64,000 bases of DNA from positions 1 through 64,000 of the forward strand of contig JBBQFL010000015.1 in assembly GCA_038321965.1 (NCBI GenBank), written 5' to 3'. A program made the translations under genes and the position numbers. The notes below the pieces were generated by a model that was given only the letters and a program-made list of their open reading frames with translations, ran no database searches and was not told the origin of the DNA. The stretch is from UKL13-2 sp038321965. Lineage in GTDB: Bacteria; Pseudomonadota; Gammaproteobacteria; Burkholderiales; Usitatibacteraceae. Below, one piece after another: positions 1-8,485 of the stretch. Each line of letters opens with the position of its first letter. The stretch's first letter is position 1.

Positions 1-96
1 TTGACAGACCTTCAGCGCTTACGCGCCATCTTCCTGCGTGCGTTCGCCAAGTTCATGCTCACCACCGCTGATCCCCCCGCTTTGTTGACAATCTAA
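1..96 (+). CDS. 3' end of an unidentified ORF (possible transposase tail)
   Basis: An open frame enters from the left edge and runs for 31 codons to a TAA at 94-96. I do not recognise the product. Its interest lies in its position: it points toward, and stops about 35 bases short of, the place where the neighbouring outer-membrane factor gene loses all family similarity (about 130). That is where a transposase gene would stop inside an IS terminal repeat. The transposase identity is inference only; the frame is too short to prove that it is coding. Confidence 0.25.
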   Translation: MTDLQRLRAIFLRAFAKFMLTTADPPALLTI

Positions 97-102
97 TTTG
101 CG

Positions 103-837
103 CTATTTGATCGGCCAACTGCCGTTTTTAGGTTGATAGTCGTATTCGGAAATCACCCCCGCGTCGAAGCGCTTTTTCTGCATCGACAAGCCTTCCTGAC
201 CGCGGCGGATTCCCTCCTCGGCGACGACAATTTGGGCGTCGATCGCCAGCAGATTGAAGTAGCCCTGTACGACCTGTGTGGTCATCGTCAAACGCAATGC
301 GTCACGGTTGGCCTCAACCGATAGCAAGTCGGCGCGCGCGGCCTCAGTAGCGCGGCGGTATTTGCCCCAGAAGTCGATCTCATAGGAAACATTCAGCGCG
401 ATGCGGTTGGTCGTCGACTCCAGCGGCTGGCCTGGTGCAGAGCGAATGCTCGACGCAGAGTTGCGATTGCGTTCGCGTGACGCACTTGCATAGACCGTCG
501 GCACCTGATCGGAGGTGGCGAGGCCGAGTTGCGCTTGTGCTTCCGTGATGCGGGCGGCGGCTACAACCAGGTCAAGATTATTCGTCAGTGCTTCATCCAT
601 CACGCGGTCCAGAATCGGATACTTGAACACGGACCACCATTTGCCGGTGACAGCTTCGGACGGCGATGTTGTGACGGCAGTGGCATTGGCAGGCACAGCG
701 GGATATGCGCTCGGGAGTTCCAAAGCAGGGCGCTGGTATTCCGGCCCGACTGCGCATCCCGCGATGGCCGCAGCTACGGCGATGGATAGCGAAAGGCGGA
801 GGGCGCGGAAATTGCGCGAGGTGAGCTTATTCATCAT
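103..837 (-). pseudogene. RND outer-membrane factor (NodT/OprM-type lipoprotein), C-terminally truncated
   Basis: The N-terminal half of an outer-membrane efflux channel of the OprM/NodT family. It has a signal peptide with lipobox (AAIAGC), the GPEYQRP motif right after the lipid cysteine, then the first helical and beta segments (NNLDLVVAAARITEAQAQ, then SYEIDFWGKYRR). It is 244 residues long where the family has about 460-500. Similarity runs to the conserved Y-D-Y-Q near residue 234 and is then replaced by an unrelated tail and a stop. The second half of the barrel and coiled coil is absent in all three frames. The start overlaps the pump gene by 11 bases, so it was the third gene of the tripartite operon. 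It is very probably non-functional, and the pump would then need another TolC-like channel. Confidence 0.85.
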
Positions 838-3800
838 TGCCCCCTTTCAGGACTACTTTATGTCCCGGTGTGTGAATGTCCTTTCGAACTGCTGCGGCAC
901 GCGAATGCTCGACTTCATCGCGGATGTCCTGGCTGCTGCGCGATTCCTTGATCTTGCGCTCGGTGATGATCATGTAAAACAACGGGACGAAAAAGATGGC
1001 CAGAAATGTGGCGGCCATCATGCCGCCCATGACGCCAGTGCCGACGGAATGGCGCGCACCCGCACCTGCGCCGCTGGAAAACGCCAGTGGGGCAACGCCG
1101 AGGATGAAGGCCAGCGAGGTCATCAGAATCGGGCGAAAGCGCAAGCGTGCTGCTTCCAGCGCCGCACCAGCGGCACTCATGCCTTCATGCGATTTCAACA
1201 CCGCAAATTCGACGATGAGGATGGCGTTTTTCGCTGCCAGACCCAGCAGGGTGACGAGGCCGATCTGGAAGTAAACGTCATTGGTCAGCGGTGCACTACC
1301 GAAGAGTGTCTTCAGGTAGCCGCCGATCCAGACAGCTGCCAGCGCACCAAAGGTACCGAAGGGCAGGGCCAGCAACACCGATAACGGTAGCGACCAGCGT
1401 TCATACTGCGCGGCAAGGATCAGAAAGACCATGATCGCGCCCAGACCCAGTGCCAGCCCCGACGATCCGCTGGAGCGTTTCTCCTGGAACGATGCGCCGC
1501 TCCAGTCCAGGCTCATGTCGCCGGGCAGCGCCAGCTTGGCAATGCGCTCGACTTCCTCAATCGCTTGTCCCGAGCTGGTCCCCGGCGCGCCAGCACCGAT
1601 CAGTTTTACGGCGGGCAAGTTATTGAAGCGATCGAGACTGTCGGGGCCCGCGGAATATTCGATCCTGGCGAAGGCCGAAACCGGCACCATCGCACCGCGA
1701 TCACTTCGAACAAAGATGCGACCGATATCATCTGGACGCTTGCGATACATGCTGTCGGCCGACATCAGTACTTGCCAGGTACGACCATATTTGTTGAAGT
1801 CGTTAACGTAGTACGTGCCCAGCGTTGCGGCCATCGTATTGAAGGCGCTGTCCAGTGGTACGCCAAGCGCTTTGGCCTTGTCGCGATCAACGTTGATGCT
1901 CAACTGCGGCGAGGCCGCGCGCCATAGCGTTTGCACGCCGGCAAGCTTGGGACTCTGGCTAGCCGCGCCCATCATGGCGTACATGCCCTGCGCCAGCTTG
2001 CCCGCGCCGCCTTCGCCGCGATTCTGCAGGTAGAACTCAAATCCGCCGGTATTGCCGAGGCCAAAGATCGCCGGCGGGCTAAATGCCAACACCAGTGCTT
2101 CCTTGATGCCGCCAGTCTTCATGAAAAAATCGCCAACCATTTCCTGGCTGGTCACTTTGCGTTCGTCCCAGTGTTTTTGCGTGATAAACAAAGTGGCCGC
2201 GCTGTTTTTGTAGCCGCCGCCGAGGAAATCAAAACCGGTGAATGCGATCACGTCCTGATTGTTCGGATTCGATTTGGCTGCGGCAATGACCTTCTTCACG
2301 ACCTCGTCGGTACGATCCAGCGATGCACCATCCGGCAAGAAAACCGCAGCGATATAGAAGCCCTGATCTTCGTCCGGCACTAGCGAGCTGGGCGTAAATT
2401 TGGCGAGTCCGGCAGTGATTGCCACCATCCCGGCGAACAGCAACACGCCAATGGTGCCGCGCTTAATGAGCCAAAGCACGCCACTGGTATAGCGATTGGT
2501 GACGCGCGCGAACCAGTCGTTGAACTTGGTGAAAAACTTGCCCGGTGGGCGATGACTCTTCTTCAGGACCAGCACGCAAAGGGCAGGGGTCATGGTTAGG
2601 GCGACGACGCCTGACAGCACCACTGCGATTGAGATGGTCACGGCAAACTGGCGATAGAGCTCACCCGTCAATCCACCGAGGAAGGCAATCGGTACAAACA
2701 CCGCACACAAGGTAAGCACGATGGCAACCACCGGCCCGGTGACTTCCTTCATTGCCTTGATCGCGGCTTCGCGTGCCTCCAGATGTTGCTCGCGCATGAT
2801 GCGCTCGATGTTTTCCAGCACAACGATGGCGTCATCGACGACGATACCGATGGCCAGCACCAGGCCAAACAATGTCAGCGTATTGATCGAGTAGCCGAGC
2901 ATGTGCAGACCGGCGAACGTGCCGATCAGCGATACCGGTACGGCAGCAAACGGGATGAGCGTTGCTCGCCAGTTCTGCAGGAACAGAAACACGACGACAA
3001 ATACCAGCGCCATTGCTTCTGCCAGAGTCTTGAGCACTTCGCGAATGGAGACTTCGACGAAGCGGGTCGTGTCATAAGGGACCGCATAGGTGAAGCCTTC
3101 GGGGAATTTTGCCGTGAGTGTGGTCAGGTTGGCCTTCACGTCCTTGGCGACGTCGAGCGCGTTGGCACCGGGCTGCAGGAAAATACCCACGAGCGTGGCA
3201 GGCTTGCCGTTGTAATAACCTTTAAAGTCGTAGTCCTTTGCACCCAATTCGATACGTGCGACATCCTTCAAACGTAGCTGATTGCCGTCGGGATTCGAGC
3301 GCACGATGATGTTCTGGAATTCTTCAGCACTGACGAGTCGGCCCTTGGTGGTGACCGTGTACACCATCTCCTGATTGCCACCATTTGGGGTCTGGCCGAT
3401 CTTGCCAGCAGCGAACTGGGCGTTTTGCTCGTTCACGGCGCGCGCGACATCATCTACAGTCACCTTCAGCTGCGTCATGCGATCGGGCTTGAGCCAGATA
3501 CGCATCGCATAGTCCTTGGCGCCGAAAATCTGCACGTTGGTCGTGCCGGGGATGCGCTTCAATTGGTCCAGCACATTCAGCGTGACGTAGTTGGACGTAT
3601 ACAGATCATTAAAACGTTCGTCGGGCGAGTAGAACGCCAGTACTTGCAGGAACGCAGACGAACCTTTGACGACCGTCAAACCTTGGCGCCGAACTTCTTG
3701 CGGCAGCTTGGCCTCGACCTGCTTCACGCGGTTGTTGACGTTGAGGGCAGCCTGATCAGGATTGGTGCCGATTTCAAAGGTGATGGTGATGGTGGTGGTG

Positions 3801-4060
3801 CCGTTCGAGGTAGACGTGGAGGCCATGTACATCATGCCTTCCACGCCTGTCAGCGCGTTTTCAATCGGCGCTGCGACGGTCTGCTCGATGACTTCGGCCG
3901 ATGCGCCAGGATAAATAGCGATAACTTGAACGGTGGGTGGAGAAATTTCCGGATACTGCGCGATGGGCAGGACGCGCATCGCTGCCAACCCCGCAATCAC
4001 GATAAAAATCGAGATCACGAAAGCGAAGATAGGTCGATCAATAAAGAAGCGTGAAAACAT
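827..4060 (-). CDS. RND multidrug efflux pump, inner-membrane transporter (AcrB/MexB type, HAE1)
   Basis: A proton-driven trimeric drug exporter of 1077 residues, normal for HAE1 pumps (about 1030-1070). The N-terminus (MFSRFFIDRPIFAFVISI) is classic. A porter domain follows, then the TM4 proton-relay pair in GIVVDDAIVVLENI (about residues 405-410), a second porter repeat, and a last TM block with AAKNAILIVEFA. It takes substrate from the periplasm or outer membrane leaflet and passes it to the fusion protein and channel. It lies 18 bases downstream of the fusion-protein gene and overlaps the truncated channel gene, so the order is fusion protein, pump, channel. The C-terminal tail of about 40 residues after the last helix is charged and longer than in AcrB. 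The substrate range cannot be read from sequence. Confidence 0.95.
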   Translation of the reverse strand: MFSRFFIDRPIFAFVISIFIVIAGLAAMRVLPIAQYPEISPPTVQVIAIYPGASAEVIEQTVAAPIENALTGVEGMMYMASTSTSNGTTTITITFEIGTNPDQAALNVNNRVKQVEAKLPQEVRRQGLTVVKGSSAFLQVLAFYSPDERFNDLYTSNYVTLNVLDQLKRIPGTTNVQIFGAKDYAMRIWLKPDRMTQLKVTVDDVARAVNEQNAQFAAGKIGQTPNGGNQEMVYTVTTKGRLVSAEEFQNIIVRSNPDGNQLRLKDVARIELGAKDYDFKGYYNGKPATLVGIFLQPGANALDVAKDVKANLTTLTAKFPEGFTYAVPYDTTRFVEVSIREVLKTLAEAMALVFVVVFLFLQNWRATLIPFAAVPVSLIGTFAGLHMLGYSINTLTLFGLVLAIGIVVDDAIVVLENIERIMREQHLEAREAAIKAMKEVTGPVVAIVLTLCAVFVPIAFLGGLTGELYRQFAVTISIAVVLSGVVALTMTPALCVLVLKKSHRPPGKFFTKFNDWFARVTNRYTSGVLWLIKRGTIGVLLFAGMVAITAGLAKFTPSSLVPDEDQGFYIAAVFLPDGASLDRTDEVVKKVIAAAKSNPNNQDVIAFTGFDFLGGGYKNSAATLFITQKHWDERKVTSQEMVGDFFMKTGGIKEALVLAFSPPAIFGLGNTGGFEFYLQNRGEGGAGKLAQGMYAMMGAASQSPKLAGVQTLWRAASPQLSINVDRDKAKALGVPLDSAFNTMAATLGTYYVNDFNKYGRTWQVLMSADSMYRKRPDDIGRIFVRSDRGAMVPVSAFARIEYSAGPDSLDRFNNLPAVKLIGAGAPGTSSGQAIEEVERIAKLALPGDMSLDWSGASFQEKRSSGSSGLALGLGAIMVFLILAAQYERWSLPLSVLLALPFGTFGALAAVWIGGYLKTLFGSAPLTNDVYFQIGLVTLLGLAAKNAILIVEFAVLKSHEGMSAAGAALEAARLRFRPILMTSLAFILGVAPLAFSSGAGAGARHSVGTGVMGGMMAATFLAIFFVPLFYMIITERKIKESRSSQDIRDEVEHSRAAAVRKDIHTPGHKVVLKGGNDE

Positions 4061-4078
4061 GAGTGTCTGCCCTGCCGC

Positions 4079-5404
4079 TTAGTGTTTTGCGGCGGGTGAT
4101 GCTGCACCGGGTGCTGCCTTGGCCTGTTCGGCGGCGGCCTTGGCTGCTTCTTCGGCTGTCATCGGCACAATGGGCTGGCCGGGCGCGAAGATGCGCGCTA
4201 CTCCGTCGACGATGACTTTGTCGCCGGCTTTGAGGCCTTCACGAATCACCCAGCCGTTTCGTGCCGCCGGGTCTTTTGATTCCAGCATTACCCATTCACC
4301 CGGCACCACGGGGCGCTGTTCTGCTGCCGGTTTGTCGTCACGGCCTTTGCCAACGACATAGACAAATTTGCCCATCGGACCGTCGAGCACGGCACGCTGC
4401 GGCAAGGTGATTGCGTTGGCACGTGTGGCGCCGGTGAGTACGACGCGTACGAATTGCCCGGGGCTTAGCGTGTTGTCGGCATTGGCAAACTCGGCGCGCG
4501 CGGCATATGCACCGGTATTCGCGTCGGCCTTGTAGTCGCGGAAGTTCATCTTGCCTACTGGTTTTAACCACTGGCCATCCGCTGCTTTGAGTCGCACGGT
4601 GTAACCGCCTTTAGGCAGGATCAGTGTGCCGGCTGCAATTTCCGCCTGAAGTTCGTTGCGATCACGTTCGGCAACCGAAAAATAAACGTGGATGGGATCT
4701 GTCTGCGCCATGGTTGCGAGCAGGCTGTCACCGGTGGCAGTTGCAAGTGCGCCTTCGACTCTTAGTGCGCGTCCGATTACGCCGTTGATCGGCGCGGTGA
4801 CGTAGGAATAGCCGAGATCAACTTTTGCGCTGGCGTATTGCGCCTGCGCCTGCTTTTGTTGCGCTTTGGCGACATCGAATGCCGATGCGGCAGTATCCCA
4901 TTCCTTTTGGCTGATGGCTTTTGCCTCAATGAGCGGCTTCAAACGGTTGAATTCGCGCTCTGCCTGTTTCAAATTGGCGTCCGCCGTGCCGACGGCGGCT
5001 TCGGCTTGCGCTGCGCTAGCTGCATAGAGAGCAGATTCGAGCTTGAAGAGGGGTTGCCCCGCTTTGATAAGGGCGCCCTCCTCAAACAAGCGCTTTTCGA
5101 CGATGCCATTGATGCGGGCGCGAATTTCAATTTCACGCGAACCGGCCGTCTGACCGACATACTCTTGATTCACCGCGACCTCGCGAGCGGAGATGATTTC
5201 ATACGTCACAGATGGCGGGGGGAATCCGCCGTGTTGGCCCTGTGGCCCACCCGGACCGCAGGCCGCAAGCAGCGCTAACAAAATTGCGCCCGACAGAAAA
5301 CGCGGAACTTGCGGTGTGATGGTGCCGACTGACGAGTCGGAGTTTGTGGGTGAAATTGAACCAGAGGTGATCGGCACGGACGAGACGGCGTGTTGAAACG
5401 ACAT
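4079..5404 (-). CDS. RND efflux membrane fusion protein (AcrA/MexA type)
   Basis: Periplasmic adaptor linking the RND pump to the outer-membrane channel, 441 residues. It has a lipobox (LLALLAAC) at about residues 38-45, the lipoyl halves (RARINGIVEKRLFEEGALIKAGQPLFKL and DLGYSYVTAPINGVIGRALRVEGAL) flanking an alpha-hairpin rich in Ala, Gln and Glu, then the beta-barrel and membrane-proximal domains (LSPGQFVRVVL). An upstream in-frame ATG at 5446 exists, but the ATG at 5404 has a good ribosome-binding site (AAAGGA, 6 bases before), so it is preferred. Even so, about 35 polar Ser/Thr-rich residues precede the lipoprotein signal, which is unusually long. First gene of the minus-strand efflux operon, read away from the divergent tetR gene. 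Confidence 0.93.
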   Translation of the reverse strand: MSFQHAVSSVPITSGSISPTNSDSSVGTITPQVPRFLSGAILLALLAACGPGGPQGQHGGFPPPSVTYEIISAREVAVNQEYVGQTAGSREIEIRARINGIVEKRLFEEGALIKAGQPLFKLESALYAASAAQAEAAVGTADANLKQAEREFNRLKPLIEAKAISQKEWDTAASAFDVAKAQQKQAQAQYASAKVDLGYSYVTAPINGVIGRALRVEGALATATGDSLLATMAQTDPIHVYFSVAERDRNELQAEIAAGTLILPKGGYTVRLKAADGQWLKPVGKMNFRDYKADANTGAYAARAEFANADNTLSPGQFVRVVLTGATRANAITLPQRAVLDGPMGKFVYVVGKGRDDKPAAEQRPVVPGEWVMLESKDPAARNGWVIREGLKAGDKVIVDGVARIFAPGQPIVPMTAEEAAKAAAEQAKAAPGAASPAAKH

Positions 5405-5491
5405 GCGAATTCCTTTCGGATGCGGCAGCGCCAGTTGGCGGCACATTGGATCGATTGATGACGTTAGATGAATTAATTCTGCGGATGCCGT

Positions 5492-5521
5492 ATACTACAT
5501 ACATTCGTGTATGTATGTAAA
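5492..5521 (-). promoter_or_regulatory. Putative promoter of the RND efflux operon
   Basis: Read on the minus strand, TTTACA (5521-5516) is followed after 18 bases by TAGTAT (5497-5492). The first matches the sigma-70 -35 consensus at 5 of 6 positions and the second matches the -10 at 4 of 6. The spacer is filled by the AcrR-like palindrome, so bound repressor would block polymerase directly. Assigned by inspection; the transcription start is not known. Confidence 0.5.
5496..5519. promoter_or_regulatory. AcrR-type operator palindrome
   Basis: TACATACAT and ATGTATGTA form perfect 9-bp inverted arms separated by TCGTGT. As I recall the E. coli AcrR operator (TACATACAT, TTGTGA, ATGTATGTA), only two central bases differ. 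It sits between the divergent repressor and pump genes and overlaps the putative pump promoter, so it should control the pump and perhaps the repressor itself. Confidence 0.88.
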
Positions 5522-5619
5522 TGTGTGTACGCAAATAATTTGCAGAAAAAAATCCTGTCACAATTTGATCAGTCAGATGACAGGCCTCGGAGAAGATAAA
5601 GAGTCAGGTAGCTCGTATC

Positions 5620-6276
5620 ATGGTGAGAAAAACGAAGGAAGAAGCGCAAGAGACCCGTAACCGGCTATTGGATACGGCAGAGCACATCTTCAGTGTGCGA
5701 GGTGTTTCACGTACATCGCTGGCTGAAATTGCCGAAGCGGCGGGGGTGACACGTGGTGCCGTCTACTGGCATTTCAAAAACAAAGTCGACCTGTTTGACG
5801 CGATGATGGAGCGCGTGACGGCGCCATTGTCGGAAGGCACCGTCGATATCGGTGACGCTACATTGGAGAATCCTTTGGGTTCTATCAAATCCAGTGCGCT
5901 GGGTGTTTTGCTGCGGCTTGCAAATGACGAACAGACGCAGCGCGTGTTCGACATCGTTAATCATAAATGCGAATACGTTGACGAAATGGAAGCGTTGCGA
6001 AGCAGGCATCACGACTCATGCATGTCGTGTATCGATCACGTGGAAACGGGTTTCAAGAACGCTGTCAAGAAAGGTTCGCTGCCCAGCGCGGTGAACCCAA
6101 GACGCGCGGCGCGCGGACTTCATGCCTTGATTGACGGCATCATCGCCAATTGGTTGCTTAATCGTGAATTCATTTCAATAGCGCGCGACGCTGAGCCGAT
6201 TATTGACTGTTACCTACTCGGGCTGGGAGCAGCTCCCGCGTTGCTGCAAACCAAGGCCAAGCGAAAATCGAAGTAA
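5620..6276 (+). CDS. TetR/AcrR-family transcriptional repressor of the efflux operon
   Basis: A 218-residue TetR-family regulator close to AcrR, TtgR and MexZ in layout. The N-terminal HTH spans about residues 10-57 (LLDTAEHIFSVRGVSRTS, then the recognition helix GVTRGAVYWHFKNK). A C-terminal all-helical ligand and dimer domain follows, with the ALRSRHHDSCMSCI segment typical of AcrR-like proteins. The family represses the divergent RND operon and is released by hydrophobic drugs. The 22/24 match of the operator 100 bases upstream to the E. coli AcrR site fits the conserved recognition helix. It ends two bases before the convergent kinase gene. Confidence 0.93.
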   Translation: MVRKTKEEAQETRNRLLDTAEHIFSVRGVSRTSLAEIAEAAGVTRGAVYWHFKNKVDLFDAMMERVTAPLSEGTVDIGDATLENPLGSIKSSALGVLLRLANDEQTQRVFDIVNHKCEYVDEMEALRSRHHDSCMSCIDHVETGFKNAVKKGSLPSAVNPRRAARGLHALIDGIIANWLLNREFISIARDAEPIIDCYLLGLGAAPALLQTKAKRKSK

Positions 6277-6278
6277 AG

Positions 6279-7622
6279 CTACTTGGCGAGCAGGTAAATT
6301 GCCAGCACCAGCGCAAGAATAGCGAGCGACGCCACGATCACGAGATGGATCTTTGTGCTGTTGGCAGAACTGTCGGGCGCGGCGATGAGTTTTCTGGTCA
6401 TGGTGTCCGACGAAACAGCCGATGGACGCGAAAGCGCCGGGGCAATATACGGCATTTCACTTGAGCTGCTCGAAGGGCGGGCAGAACTGGCTGAGAGTTC
6501 GCGTTCTTTGGCGCCAGCCGGGTTGCCACCGAGGGCGCCGGTAATCTCCCCCTTGAAAGCTTTCATCTTCTTTGTATCCGAAATGTACTGGTCGAACTCC
6601 GCCGTTTGATGGGTCATCGCCGCGAGTTTGACGGTGGCCTCAAATGAATCAAATGCCTTGGCAATCTTGAGCGGCTTTGCCTCTTCCACCGCTTCATCTT
6701 TTTTCTGATAGCGGCCAATACCAAGCGCGTCGAGGGAAACCTGCTTGCTAGGTGTCGGCGTCTGGGACGCAACAATTTTGCTGCCAGGTTGCTGCGACAT
6801 GAGGAGGCGTTTTACCTCGTTCAAGTCGCCTGAGAATTCGAGCATTGTCTGATACCGCTCGTCGACAGACTTGGCCAGAGCCTTGGCGATGACAAGGTCG
6901 AGCATTGGCGGTACATTGGCATTCATTGACGACGGTGAGGGCGGTGTGGCGTTCACCGTCGCGTACATAATTGCATTGACGTTATCGCCATCAAACGGCG
7001 GCGTTCCGCTCAGTGCCTCATAGAGCACCACACCCAAGGAAAAGATGTCTGTGCGGTGATCCAGGGTGCGGCCGATGACCTGCTCCGGCGACATGTATCG
7101 CGGGCTACCAAGTATCAGACCGGTCATGGTTTTCACGGCAGACGACGGCATGCGTGCAATACCAAAATCGGTAATCTTGGCGTATCCGCCGCGTACCACC
7201 ATGATGTTTGACGGTTTCACATCGCGGTGAATGATGTCATTTTCATGAGCAAACCCTAGGCCCTGTGCGATTTGCGCAATCCAGTCAACCAGGGTCGCAA
7301 CAGACTGCACGGTACTACTTTCAGCAAGGATGTCCTTCAGTTCCCTGCCGTCAAGAAACTCCATGGCCATGTAGGCCATGTTTTCGTTACGGCCGACGTC
7401 ATGGATGGTGACGATATTGGGATGATTGAGTCGGCCTGCCGCCTTGATTTCCTGTTGAAAGCGCGCTTCAAATTCTTCTATTTCATCGCGGCTCAGATTG
7501 AGGTTGACGGTCTTGATTGCGACCGTGCGGTCGATCATGGGATCGACAGCCTTATACACCACACCCATCGCGCCTTGCCCGATGATGCTTAGAATCTTGT
7601 AGCGGCCCAGCGTCTCTATCAT
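6279..7622 (-). CDS. Transmembrane Hanks-type Ser/Thr protein kinase
   Basis: A 447-residue eukaryotic-like kinase with every catalytic element: glycine loop GQGAMG (15-20), VAIK lysine (K37), alpha-C glutamate (E58), HRDVKPSN with catalytic D134, DFG (152-154), and an activation segment ending SPRYMSPEQ. A Ser/Pro-rich linker follows (about residues 270-420), then one C-terminal TM helix (about 425-445) ending at the stop, so the kinase is cytoplasmic and tail-anchored with no sensor domain outside. Its ATG overlaps the stop of the upstream TPR lipoprotein gene (TAATG), so the two are translationally coupled. PpkA-type kinases act in type VI secretion control, and the TssQ-like neighbour suggests a similar role here. 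No T6SS core gene is in the window. Confidence 0.92.
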   Translation of the reverse strand: MIETLGRYKILSIIGQGAMGVVYKAVDPMIDRTVAIKTVNLNLSRDEIEEFEARFQQEIKAAGRLNHPNIVTIHDVGRNENMAYMAMEFLDGRELKDILAESSTVQSVATLVDWIAQIAQGLGFAHENDIIHRDVKPSNIMVVRGGYAKITDFGIARMPSSAVKTMTGLILGSPRYMSPEQVIGRTLDHRTDIFSLGVVLYEALSGTPPFDGDNVNAIMYATVNATPPSPSSMNANVPPMLDLVIAKALAKSVDERYQTMLEFSGDLNEVKRLLMSQQPGSKIVASQTPTPSKQVSLDALGIGRYQKKDEAVEEAKPLKIAKAFDSFEATVKLAAMTHQTAEFDQYISDTKKMKAFKGEITGALGGNPAGAKERELSASSARPSSSSSEMPYIAPALSRPSAVSSDTMTRKLIAAPDSSANSTKIHLVIVASLAILALVLAIYLLAK

Positions 7623-8434
7623 TATTTTTTAGGCGGAACGGGTTTTCGTTTGGCTTTCACCGTGCGAAACGACGGACCCCAGGCAGGATGTCCCGCTTCG
7701 GCTGGTGCAAGGTCAAAATTCTCGTCGATCTTGAAGATCGCTTCAAACTCAGTTCGACAAAGAGTGGTGCGATTGGTCAGGCAATAACTAAACGCCAGGA
7801 ACTTATGGGCTGTGATCTGATTGGCATCCGTCAAGGTTTCCTTTAATGCATCCTGAAAACTCTTGATCGACTTGTTGTAGTCGGCATCGTCGTAGTTCTT
7901 CATGCCCTCCTGAATCAATTTTTCTCCCGCAGTCAATGGCTTGACGGCAACTGTGGGCAGCGCACGACCGGATTTTCGCAATTCGAATTCCGTCTTCGTC
8001 AGCCGATAAATTGGCCCCCAAATGGGGTGCCCAGCTTCAGCCGGCGTCAGGTCAAACTTGGGATCCAGCGTAATGAGCTTTTCAAACTCCTCCTTGCAAT
8101 TGGCTTCGCGCCCGCTGAGACAGTGCACAAACGCCATGTGCTTTCTGGCAGTCAATTGTTCCGGTATCGTCAGCAACCCAGTATCGAGCGCCAGCAGGAA
8201 ATTGCCGATCGCTTCTTCGTAATTGCCGCTGTCGTATTTCTTCAGTCCATCGGCGAGATTCGCCTGTGCTCTCTCGGTACGTTGTTGCTTCGCGATATCT
8301 TCGGCAGTCGGCCCCGATGATTTCTGCGGTGGTGCAGCGCAACCTGCCGCGATAGAAACCAATATCACCGAGGTCACCATGCGCACCCAATGATTAACGG
8401 GTCCAGCCCAACTTGGAATTGACGTACGGATCAT
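7622..8434 (-). CDS. TssQ-like TPR lipoprotein with a duplicated module
   Basis: A secreted lipoprotein of 270 residues. The signal ends in a lipobox (IAAGC, about residue 32). The mature part holds two copies (about 55-155 and 165-265) of one TPR module. Both contain AxKxxAFxxCL, a second Cys before EF, and the distinctive (D)FDLxPAEAGHPxWGPxxR ending. This ending is what I know from TssQ-family T6SS-associated lipoproteins, which normally carry a single copy. The ATG at 8434 is chosen over 8458 because GAGGTC lies 5 bases before it. It shares one base with the kinase start. The function of TssQ is not established. Here it may be the periplasmic partner of the kinase and the cyclase. Confidence 0.8.
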   Translation of the reverse strand: MIRTSIPSWAGPVNHWVRMVTSVILVSIAAGCAAPPQKSSGPTAEDIAKQQRTERAQANLADGLKKYDSGNYEEAIGNFLLALDTGLLTIPEQLTARKHMAFVHCLSGREANCKEEFEKLITLDPKFDLTPAEAGHPIWGPIYRLTKTEFELRKSGRALPTVAVKPLTAGEKLIQEGMKNYDDADYNKSIKSFQDALKETLTDANQITAHKFLAFSYCLTNRTTLCRTEFEAIFKIDENFDLAPAEAGHPAWGPSFRTVKAKRKPVPPKK

Positions 8435-8485
8435 GTGGTGACCTCGAGATTGGTTCAATTGCGCGATCGATTCTTGGGTGAAAGT

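Noticed and set aside
515..1384. A 289-codon plus-strand frame opposite the pump and channel genes
   Set aside because: It is a mirror of the real minus-strand coding; its Cys/His/Arg-rich composition is typical of antisense frames.
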